Below are positions 1 through 5,146 of a stretch of DNA of 5,198 nt, piece after piece; the stretch's first letter is position 1; every line of letters begins with the position of its first letter. The notes beneath the pieces are model-generated. The model made no database searches and was not told the DNA's origin. It saw only the letters and a program-made list of their open reading frames with translations. Both the position numbers and the translations under genes were made by a program. Source of the stretch: Opitutia bacterium UBA4506 (GTDB taxonomy: Bacteria; Verrucomicrobiota; Verrucomicrobiia; Opitutales; Puniceicoccaceae); the NCBI GenBank assembly GCA_002388665.1, contig DGMY01000033.1, positions 570-5,767 on the forward strand. Reading direction: 5' to 3'.

Positions 1-14
1 AAGAAACGCTGCCT

Positions 15-70
15 TCTGACCTCCGTCCTCTGATCTCTGACCTCTGATCTCTGATCTCTGATCTCTGTTC
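15..70. repeat. Tandem heptamer array, eight copies of TCTGAYC
   Basis: Eight consecutive 7-bp units fill this stretch in strict register: TCTGACC (15-21), a degenerate TCCGTCC (22-28), TCTGATC (29-35), TCTGACC (36-42), three TCTGATC copies (43-63) and TCTGTTC (64-70). The middle copies are exact and the outer ones are diverged, as expected of a slippage-generated array. Four copies contain GATC (starting at 32, 46, 53 and 60). The array is non-coding and lies about 200 bp beyond the gspB stop codon, directly next to a block of inverted repeats. Short heptamer arrays are known in other bacteria (for example the STRR repeats of cyanobacteria); relatedness to those is not implied. Confidence 0.9.
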
Positions 71-72
71 CC

Positions 73-205
73 GGGATGCCGGAGGTATCCAAGCTCGTAG
101 CCGGGGGGTGAGCGGAGCGGTACCCCCGGAAAATTTGCGCCCCGCGTTTTGCACGCTGAAGGTGTGCCAGCGATTCGCTGATGTAGTGGCATCCCTTCGG
201 TATGC
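73..205. repeat. Cluster of inverted repeats (REP-like element or structured RNA candidate)
   Basis: This non-coding stretch is dense in small palindromes. GGATGCC (74-80) can fold on GGTATCC (84-90) with one G-U pair and a 3-nt loop. CCGGGGG (101-107) pairs perfectly with CCCCCGG (123-129). GCAC (151-154) pairs with GTGC (164-167). CAGCGA-T-TCGCTG (168-180) is a perfect 13-bp palindrome. A GCAT...ATGC hairpin with one mismatch lies at 189-205. GGGATGCC (73-80) is also the exact reverse complement of GGCATCCC (188-195), so the outer arms could enclose all the inner hairpins. No hairpin is followed by a proper T-tract on either strand, so a simple intrinsic terminator for gspB is not supported. 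A dispersed palindromic repeat fits best; a folded RNA is the alternative. Confidence 0.6.
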
Positions 206-271
206 GGGAAAGGAAGGGGGGGGACGCTAAACTTTTACCGTTGAATGCTGGAATCTGTACCGAATCAGAGC

Positions 272-874
272 TCAGGGAAGTGGAAGTTGGTAGAGTTCTC
301 CTGTGGGCCCTTTCAATATCACTACATTGTCCTCGATACTTTCGAGGGTGAACCCCATCGGGGATTTGAGTGAGTCTCCGACGCGATACACCCCGCTGTT
401 GGTGAGGATGCGCACAGAGGAGCCGCGTCGCATGACCCCGTTGATCTCGAAATCTTCGAAGAGATCCGCCGCCTGGGGAGGGGGCATGGCTTCGGCCGGG
501 GCCTCCTGAATTGTCGGTGTCGAAGGGGCTGGGGACGCGGGAGTAGGATCCGCCGCGGCTGACGGTTCTGGCTCCCCGGGGGCCTCTTCCTCTGTGGCCG
601 GGTCGTTGGGCGCTTTCTCGGTAGCCGTTGGCGAATCAGGTTTTGGAGATACCTTCTTCATGTAAAACTCCTGGTATCCCAGATAGCCCAAAACGACGAT
701 CAGACCGAGAGCGATGATGACCAGGAAGACCGCTGGAAGAACGATCCAGGTATTGGACTTTGCCGGAGAGCCCCTGCTCGGTCGGATGGACCCGTCCTCA
801 TTTTTCTGAGGGACTGGAGGAGAGTCGACGGATTCCCGTCGCGCCTTTTTGAGAGCGTCGTTGATGATACTCAT
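272..874 (-). CDS. gspB: GspB-like general secretion pathway / pilus-associated inner-membrane protein
   Basis: A 200-residue protein with the layout of the GspB/ExeB/PulB family, the partner of the GspA ATPase. The N-terminus MSIINDALKKARRE matches the family's typical cytoplasmic opening (MSxILDALKKSexeR). A single membrane segment spans about 43-66 (WIVLP...GYLG). A Pro/Ala/Glu-rich, presumably periplasmic linker covers about 75-135. The C-terminal domain (about 136-200) contains INGVMRRG, a VRILTNSGVYRVGD strand pattern and VVILKGPTGELYQLPL, resembling the periplasmic PulB-like domain. Its ATG overlaps the gspA stop codon in an ATGA, and no Shine-Dalgarno is visible, so translation is probably coupled to gspA. 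In characterised systems GspA-GspB helps the secretin assemble through peptidoglycan. No secretin or other type II secretion gene is in view, so the exact machine served (type II secretion, MSHA-like pilus or polysaccharide export) is undetermined. Confidence 0.85.
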   Translation of the reverse strand: MSIINDALKKARRESVDSPPVPQKNEDGSIRPSRGSPAKSNTWIVLPAVFLVIIALGLIVVLGYLGYQEFYMKKVSPKPDSPTATEKAPNDPATEEEAPGEPEPSAAADPTPASPAPSTPTIQEAPAEAMPPPQAADLFEDFEINGVMRRGSSVRILTNSGVYRVGDSLKSPMGFTLESIEDNVVILKGPTGELYQLPLP

Positions 875-1689
875 GAGCGGAGAATATCTTTAAGTTCGCG
901 GTAGGCCCTGCGGACATCGCGGGGCTTGACCATGTCGCTTTCCCGGACGAAGGCAGCGAGAAATGATTTGTCGCAGAGATTGTTGATCAACCGGGGAACC
1001 CCGCGGGACCGTTTGTGGATCATGCGAATCGCACGGGGAGTGACCAGGGCCTGACCGCTGGCACCTGCGAGGGTGAGGCGGTGCTCAATGTAGCGGAGAG
1101 TTTCCTCACGGTTGAGGGCCCTCAGTTTGTAGTAGACCAGAATGCGTTGGCGCAGTTGGCGCAACTGCCGGTCCTGCAGTTTATCGTCGAGCTCGGGTTG
1201 GCCGATGAGGACAATCTGCATTAATTTTTGGTCGTCGGCTTCCAGATTGGAGAGGAGGCGAATCTGCTCGAGAACTTCGAAGGGCAAGTTCTGTGCCTCG
1301 TCGATAATGACGACGATCTGGCGTCCGGCCTGGATGCGATCCAAGAGGGTTTGGTAGAGGGTGTCGATGAGATCGCTCTTGGACCTCGATTTGAAGACGA
1401 CCCCGAGCTCGAGGAGAATTGCTCGAATCAATTGCGTCTCGGACAGCCGCGTATTGAGGAGGAGGGCGGTGTCGTAGATGTTGCTGTCCAACTCTGTGAG
1501 GATGGATCGACTTAAAGTAGTTTTGCCGCATCCGACCTCTCCGGTGAGGACGATGAATCCCTTCTTCTCGGAGATTCCATATCGTAGGTGTTGGAGCGCC
1601 TCTTCATGCGTGGGGCTCCGGAAGAGAAAATCCGGATTGGGGGTGATGTTGAAGGGCATCTCCCGAAGTCCAAAGTAAGCCTGATACAT
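871..1689 (-). CDS. gspA: ExeA/GspA-family AAA ATPase, short form without peptidoglycan-binding domain
   Basis: A 272-residue P-loop ATPase of the ExeA/GspA type. From the chosen start, MYQAYFGLREMPFNITPNP is the family's hallmark N-terminus (xYxxFFGLxxxPFxxxPDP). Walker A is GEVGCGKT at 50-57, Walker B IVVIIDE at 125-131, sensor 1 lies in IVLIGQPEL (159-167), arginine-rich RQLRQRI follows at 177-183, and sensor 2 is GVPRLIN at 230-236. The frame opens earlier with a TTG at 1728, but the family match and an AGG three bases before the ATG at 1689 favour the shorter form. Classical ExeA is about twice as long, with a membrane segment and a periplasmic peptidoglycan-binding domain. Here the protein ends just after the ATPase lid (…LKDILRS), as in the short homologues linked to MSHA-type or exopolysaccharide (XrtA) loci. 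It is the first gene of the pair and probably energises assembly through GspB. The family call is firm; the machine it serves is inferred. Confidence 0.9.
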   Translation of the reverse strand: MYQAYFGLREMPFNITPNPDFLFRSPTHEEALQHLRYGISEKKGFIVLTGEVGCGKTTLSRSILTELDSNIYDTALLLNTRLSETQLIRAILLELGVVFKSRSKSDLIDTLYQTLLDRIQAGRQIVVIIDEAQNLPFEVLEQIRLLSNLEADDQKLMQIVLIGQPELDDKLQDRQLRQLRQRILVYYKLRALNREETLRYIEHRLTLAGASGQALVTPRAIRMIHKRSRGVPRLINNLCDKSFLAAFVRESDMVKPRDVRRAYRELKDILRS

Positions 1690-1794
1690 GCGCCTGTCGA
1701 TTGAGACGATCGAACACCGATCTGGCAAGAGTGGGGATTGGCGGAATTTTCATCCTTTCCAATCAGGGGATTCGGCGCATAGGGTAATCTGACT
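1690..1794. promoter_or_regulatory. Divergent promoter region between gspA and ftsB, with direct and inverted repeats
   Basis: These 105 bp separate two genes transcribed outward, so both promoters should lie here or slightly inside the genes. I see no convincing -35/-10 pair on either strand. GGGGATTGGCG (1733-1743) recurs in the same orientation as GGGGATTCGGCG (1766-1777), 33 bp apart, about three helical turns. GATTGG (1736-1741) is also the exact inverse of CCAATC (1759-1764). These could be binding sites for a shared regulator, but that is inferred from symmetry and position only. AGGG at 1781-1784 is a plausible ribosome-binding site for the GTG start of ftsB. Confidence 0.5.
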
Positions 1795-2073
1795 GTGGAA
1801 AGCGTAGTTCGATGGGTTCTTTTGGCGGCGATTGCGACCTTGTTGGTCGTGTTCGCGGTGATCGGGCACCAAAATTTCAAGGAGTACGGTCAGTTCCGTG
1901 AGAAAGAAAGCGACCTGCGTGCCGAGATTGAGGTCCAAAAGGCTGAGTATGACCGCCAACGAACTTACTACCGCCGATTGATGAATGATCCGGAGTTTCT
2001 GGAGGCCGTGGTTCGTGAGCGCCTGGGGTATGTGCGTGAAGGCGAAATCATTTTCCGCTTTCCCGAAGAGTAA
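1795..2073 (+). CDS. ftsB: FtsB/DivIC-family septum formation initiator protein
   Basis: A 92-residue bitopic membrane protein with FtsB/DivIC family architecture. There is a short cytoplasmic tail, one membrane helix at about 6-24 (RWVLLAAIATLLVVFAVIG), then a charged coiled coil at about 28-62 rich in E, K, R and Q. The conserved C-terminal segment NDPEFLEAVVRERLGYV (64-80) is followed by REGEIIFRFPEE. The motif in which a residue pair before 'E.xAR/RExLGyvrpGE' leads to a strand of hydrophobic residues is the family signature. FtsB joins FtsL and FtsQ (DivIB) in the division complex that signals to the septal peptidoglycan synthase FtsWI. The start is GTG with AGGG ten bases upstream; no alternative start gives a full membrane helix. 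The downstream sugar-nucleotide gene is in the same direction and could share a transcript. The family is clear; FtsB and DivIC orthologues cannot be separated from this sequence alone. Confidence 0.88.
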   Translation: MESVVRWVLLAAIATLLVVFAVIGHQNFKEYGQFREKESDLRAEIEVQKAEYDRQRTYYRRLMNDPEFLEAVVRERLGYVREGEIIFRFPEE

Positions 2074-2161
2074 CCGCGCCGGGTTTTCGCAATCTCTCCG
2101 GTGGAGGTGAGGTAACGAATTCTTCTTAAATGCTTTTGCGGGCTTTTCTGCTCGAAAATTC

Positions 2162-2182
2162 GCAGGAAATTTTGAATCCTGC
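2162..2182 (+). promoter_or_regulatory. Hairpin immediately before the preferred pyrophosphorylase start
   Basis: GCAGGA (2162-2167) and TCCTGC (2177-2182) are perfect inverse arms around a 9-nt A/T-rich loop, ending four bases before the ATG at 2187. The right arm occupies the place where a Shine-Dalgarno would be expected, and the only AGGA nearby is in the left arm. It could be an operator, a translational control hairpin, or chance inside the coding region if translation starts at 2130. Confidence 0.4.
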
Positions 2183-2186
2183 TCGC

Positions 2187-3599
2187 ATGGACATTGACAA
2201 AATTCGGAGCGATTACGAGAGCGCTGGCCAAGGTCAGGTGTTTCGGTTTTGGGACCGACTGGATAGCGACCAGAAAGAGCAATTGGCGGCCCAGCTTGCC
2301 GAAGTCGATTTTTCCGAGATAGACCGATTGGTGGCCACTTTGATCAAGGGCGATGGGGAATCGAAGACAGACTTTGATCACCTCCAACCCGCTCCCTATG
2401 TCCCTCTGCCCCAAAACGGTGGAGATGCTTCGCGCTGGGCCGAGGCTCGCACAGTCGGTGAAGAGGCTTTGCGCGCGGGGCGTGTGGCTGCGTTTACCGT
2501 GGCTGGAGGGCAGGGTACCCGTTTGGGTTATGACGGACCGAAGGGGACTTTTCCCGTGACTCCGATTCGCAATGCGACCCTCTTCCAGGTGTTTGCCGAG
2601 AAGATATTGTGCGCAGGGAAATTGTATGATGTGGCGATTCCGTGGTTCATTATGACGAGCCGGATCAACCATGAAGCGACGGTTTCCTTCTTTGAAGAGA
2701 ATGATTTCTTCGGCCTGAACGAGGACGATGTGATTTTCTTCTCTCAGGGGATGATGCCCGCGGTCGATTTTGAGGGGAAGTTGGTCCTGGGAACTCCCGA
2801 CTCACTAGCCCTGAGCCCCGACGGCCACGGAGGATCTCTCCGGGCGCTGGTCCGTAGTGGTGCTACGGCCGAAATGAAGAAGCGAGGGGTCGATATCATC
2901 AGTTACTTTCAGGTCGATAATCCCCTGGTTAAGGTCATCGACCCCACTTTCGTCGGGTTCCATGTCTTGGAGGAGTCCGAGATGTCCAGCAAGATGATTC
3001 CCAAGGCCTACCCCGGTGAGAAGGTCGGGCATTTCACGATTCTGGATGAAAAGCTCACGGTGATCGAATACAGCGATTTGCCCTCGGAATTGGCCGAACA
3101 GCAGGACGCCGATGGTCGCCTCCGCTTCCGCGCAGGAAGTATCGCAATCCATATGATTTCACGTGATTTTGTCGAACGTATGGGTGGCGGCGAAGGCGGT
3201 TTGCCAATGCACCGGGCGGACAAGAAGATCGGTGTAGCCGATGATGAGGGTGTCTCTCGAAAGCCGGATGCACCCAATGGTGTAAAGTTCGAGATGTTTG
3301 TGTTTGATGCGCTACCAGAGGCGAAAAACCCGATCGTAATCGAGACGGACCGCGATGAAGACTTTAGCCCTGTAAAGAATGCCGAAGGCCTTGATTCTCC
3401 GGAGACCTGCCGCCGTGACCTCCTGCGCCAGTACGCCCGTTGGTTGAAGGACGTAGGGGTGGATGTGCCTGTGGATGAAAATGGGGTTCCTGACCGGGTT
3501 TTCGAGATGACTCCTTTGCGGGGATTCGATCGCGAGTCCTTTGCGGAGAATCCGGAGAATGAGGGATTGTCCCTACCGGAACCCGACCAAGTCCTGTAG
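2187..3599 (+). CDS. Eukaryote-type UDP-N-acetylhexosamine / UDP-glucose pyrophosphorylase (UDPGP type 1 family)
   Basis: A 470-residue nucleotidyltransferase of the AGX/UAP1 (UDPGP) family, which joins UTP to a sugar-1-phosphate, releasing pyrophosphate. VAGGQGTRLGYDGPKG (105-120) is the nucleotide-binding signature with its invariant lysine. Further blocks in UAP1 order are IMTSR (155-159), GMMPAVDFEGK (188-198), SPDGHGG (210-216), the metal-site VDN (243-245), VIEYSD (292-297), GSIAIHM (317-323), APNGVKFEMFVFD (362-374) and DFSPVKNA (392-399). Length fits the family (about 460-520). The frame extends to an ATG at 2130, with GGAGGTGAGG 17 bases upstream. I prefer 2187 because MDIDKIRSDYESAGQGQVF aligns with the human UAP1 N-terminus and the extra 19 residues do not. 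The product may be UDP-GlcNAc, UDP-GalNAc or UDP-glucose; the UAP1-like blocks favour the N-acetylated sugars. It feeds envelope polysaccharide synthesis in the cytoplasm. Family call firm, substrate uncertain. Confidence 0.92.
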   Translation: MDIDKIRSDYESAGQGQVFRFWDRLDSDQKEQLAAQLAEVDFSEIDRLVATLIKGDGESKTDFDHLQPAPYVPLPQNGGDASRWAEARTVGEEALRAGRVAAFTVAGGQGTRLGYDGPKGTFPVTPIRNATLFQVFAEKILCAGKLYDVAIPWFIMTSRINHEATVSFFEENDFFGLNEDDVIFFSQGMMPAVDFEGKLVLGTPDSLALSPDGHGGSLRALVRSGATAEMKKRGVDIISYFQVDNPLVKVIDPTFVGFHVLEESEMSSKMIPKAYPGEKVGHFTILDEKLTVIEYSDLPSELAEQQDADGRLRFRAGSIAIHMISRDFVERMGGGEGGLPMHRADKKIGVADDEGVSRKPDAPNGVKFEMFVFDALPEAKNPIVIETDRDEDFSPVKNAEGLDSPETCRRDLLRQYARWLKDVGVDVPVDENGVPDRVFEMTPLRGFDRESFAENPENEGLSLPEPDQVL

Positions 3600-3782
3600 T
3601 TGGACTGGATTGGCTCTTCCGGCTGGGTGGGCTCCGCTTGCCCCCTGGGGGAGCTGCTTGCAATAGCGCCGTACGTTTGTGGACAGCGTAGCGAGTCGGT
3701 TAAGGTGCCCGACTGTTTGTCGCGCCCACTGTTCGGGACAGAGGCCCGCCGCACGGCCCCGCAGGACGTCGTGTGATCGCTG
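3600..3782. other. Convergent intergenic spacer with GC-rich inverted repeats
   Basis: These 183 bp lie between the 3' ends of two convergent genes, so terminators for both would be expected. GCTCC (3632-3636) pairs with GGAGC (3651-3655), and CCCCCTGGGGG (3642-3652) is a tight palindrome. AGTCGG (3695-3700) pairs with CCGACT (3710-3715) over a 9-nt loop and is followed by GTTTGT, the best but weak candidate for a plus-strand terminator. GCCG-CA-CGGC lies at 3748-3757. ACAGCG (3684-3689) is the inverse of CGCTGT (3778-3783). None is followed by a real T-tract. CTCCGCTTGCCCCCTGG (3633-3649) matches the reverse complement of 101-117 at 14 of 17 positions. No coding sequence is supported on either strand. 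Confidence 0.6.
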
Positions 3783-5099
3783 TTAGAAAGTCACTCCGAT
3801 CTCGCAACCCAAGACCAGGGCATTGTCGATCGATGAGAGGCCGTTTGGAGTGATGATGTACTGAATATCGGGACGGAGGTAAAAGTAGGGGGTGAACTGG
3901 AACTGGTGATTCAGCTCGATTCCAGTTTCGGCGGTTTGGCCCTCCAGCCCCGCTGCTTCCTGAGCGTCTCGTAGGTCGTCGCTGAACCAGGTTGTGTAAA
4001 ACCCGAGTGCGGTTTTGTCGGAGGATCGTTCGGGAAAGAGGCCTTCGTAGATTAGCCCGCCGTTGATGAAATACGGCATGGTGCTCTTCTCGGTATCCGG
4101 TGAAATCACGAACGTGAAGAATCCGTTCAGCCCCTGAGTGGAACCTTCTTGTTCCCGGTAGAGCATCTGCTCGATGATGGTGTAGAATCCCTCTTGGTTG
4201 GAGTCCTGCTGTGCAGGCAGACCCGAGAGGAAGAGGTTGTTACCATTGATATCTCTGGCCACATCGGAGAAGTCTCCGGTGTGATAGAATGCGCCGACGC
4301 TGTATCGAGCGGGCAGGGATAATAGCCCCTCTTCCGGTCGCAGTCCCATCTCGCCGATGAGGAGGACGCCATCATCACCCAGGCTAAAATCGGCCCCGTG
4401 ATCGTCTCCTGTGGCATCACCATCATAGACCCCCGCTTTTACGTAGGAATGCTTTGTGGTTTGGACCTGAGTCATGGCCCCCCAGACCGCGACAGGATAC
4501 GCGGAAAGGCCATTGCTCATGTTGAAGAACGGTGCGGTGGGTTGGCCGCAAATACCGTTGGTCACAAACTGGCAGTAGAACTGCGAGGCCATGAAATCAT
4601 TTGTCGTCGAGAGACGTCCATAGGAGAAATGGAGCCGGTCGTCGTAGAAGTCGTTGCTGATCCTCATCTCGACCAAGCGATAGGTCTGCCCGCCGCCATA
4701 AAGCTGCTGTACGCTAATGGCATTGCCGATCGCCTCTTCGGTCAGGCTGTTCCCCGATCGCTGGGATCCTTGAATGAGAAAGGTGGTGTTGGGTATTCCC
4801 ATCAGGGTTTCCAAATCGAACAGCGCATTCAATCCAATGTTGTGAACGTAGGAGGCACTTTGACTTTCGCCACCCACCGGATTCCATTCCGGCTCGGCCG
4901 TATAAGTCGCAGAAATATCGACGCCCTGGTCGTGCAGTTTCTCCCGGTATCCACCCCAGTCGCCGGTTAGGTAGTCACCGGAGTCAAAGGCAGTCGTACC
5001 ATCGGACTTTTTGGGGCAATCGTCGCAGGCAAGAGCGGGTGGAAGGACGCCTAGACTTAAGAGTAGCGCCAGAGGGAGGGGTCGGGGTAACGCAGTCAT
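3783..5099 (-). CDS. OprB-family carbohydrate-selective outer-membrane porin
   Basis: A 438-residue protein with a signal peptide (about 1-24: basic start, Leu-rich core, PPALA cleavage site before CDDC) and the OprB hallmark YLTGDWGGYREKLHDQGVDIS (43-63), shown here as YLTGDWGGYREKL plus HDQGVDIS. The body has alternating aromatic and polar strands typical of a beta-barrel, including RLHFSYGRL (155-163), ARYSVGAFYHTGDF, GFYTIIEQMLYRE and FTPYFYLRPDIQYIITPNG. It ends with EIGVTF, a C-terminal phenylalanine suitable for BAM recognition. OprB porins form outer-membrane channels that let glucose and other sugars diffuse in. Two cysteine pairs stand out: C25/C28 at the mature N-terminus and C176/C184 in a probable loop; both may be disulfides. 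The frame has no other suitable start, and no Shine-Dalgarno precedes the ATG (upstream bases are pyrimidine-rich). It appears monocistronic within the window. Family call strong; sugar specificity unknown. Confidence 0.92.
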   Translation of the reverse strand: MTALPRPLPLALLLSLGVLPPALACDDCPKKSDGTTAFDSGDYLTGDWGGYREKLHDQGVDISATYTAEPEWNPVGGESQSASYVHNIGLNALFDLETLMGIPNTTFLIQGSQRSGNSLTEEAIGNAISVQQLYGGGQTYRLVEMRISNDFYDDRLHFSYGRLSTTNDFMASQFYCQFVTNGICGQPTAPFFNMSNGLSAYPVAVWGAMTQVQTTKHSYVKAGVYDGDATGDDHGADFSLGDDGVLLIGEMGLRPEEGLLSLPARYSVGAFYHTGDFSDVARDINGNNLFLSGLPAQQDSNQEGFYTIIEQMLYREQEGSTQGLNGFFTFVISPDTEKSTMPYFINGGLIYEGLFPERSSDKTALGFYTTWFSDDLRDAQEAAGLEGQTAETGIELNHQFQFTPYFYLRPDIQYIITPNGLSSIDNALVLGCEIGVTF

Positions 5100-5130
5100 A
5101 ACTGTTCAGGGGAAGAGGGGTTTTACGTGT

Positions 5131-5146
5131 GATGAATATAATCATC
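5131..5146. promoter_or_regulatory. Near-palindrome upstream of the porin, candidate operator overlapping an AT-rich promoter core
   Basis: GATGAATATAATCATC is a 16-bp palindrome with one mismatched pair, centred about 40 bp upstream of the porin ATG. Its AT core gives TATATT on the porin strand and an exact TATAAT (5137-5142) on the plus strand. No good -35 hexamer sits 16-18 bp from either. A second perfect inverted repeat, GGGTT-TTT-AACCC, lies further upstream at 5166-5178, with a T6 run at 5190-5195. Position and symmetry suggest promoter or operator function for the porin; there is no direct evidence. Confidence 0.4.

Noticed and set aside
15..70. CRISPR array
   Set aside because: The units are 7 bp and contiguous with no spacers, so this is a simple tandem repeat.
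101..136. Intrinsic terminator for gspB at the CCGGGGG/CCCCCGG hairpin
   Set aside because: On the gspB strand the stem is followed by CTACGAGC rather than a T-tract, the loop is 15 nt, and it lies about 145 bp past the stop codon.
1181..1531. A 116-codon open frame on the minus strand and several plus-strand frames within 1015-1678
   Set aside because: They overlap the gspA coding region in other frames or on the opposite strand, have low-complexity Arg/Ser-rich translations and no family resemblance.
1690..1728. Longer gspA starting at the TTG at 1728
   Set aside because: The 13 added residues do not resemble the family N-terminus, no ribosome-binding site precedes the TTG, and MYQAYFGL is the typical start.
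1968..2672. A 234-codon minus-strand frame across the ftsB end and the pyrophosphorylase start
   Set aside because: It spans two real genes and their spacer in antisense, with no domain resemblance.
3008..3754. A 248-codon minus-strand frame opposite the pyrophosphorylase gene
   Set aside because: Its translation is Ser/Arg/Pro-rich with no recognisable domain and lies antisense to a clearly conserved enzyme, so it is a composition shadow.
4398..4970. A 190-codon plus-strand frame opposite the porin gene
   Set aside because: No recognisable domain and fully antisense to a well-supported porin.
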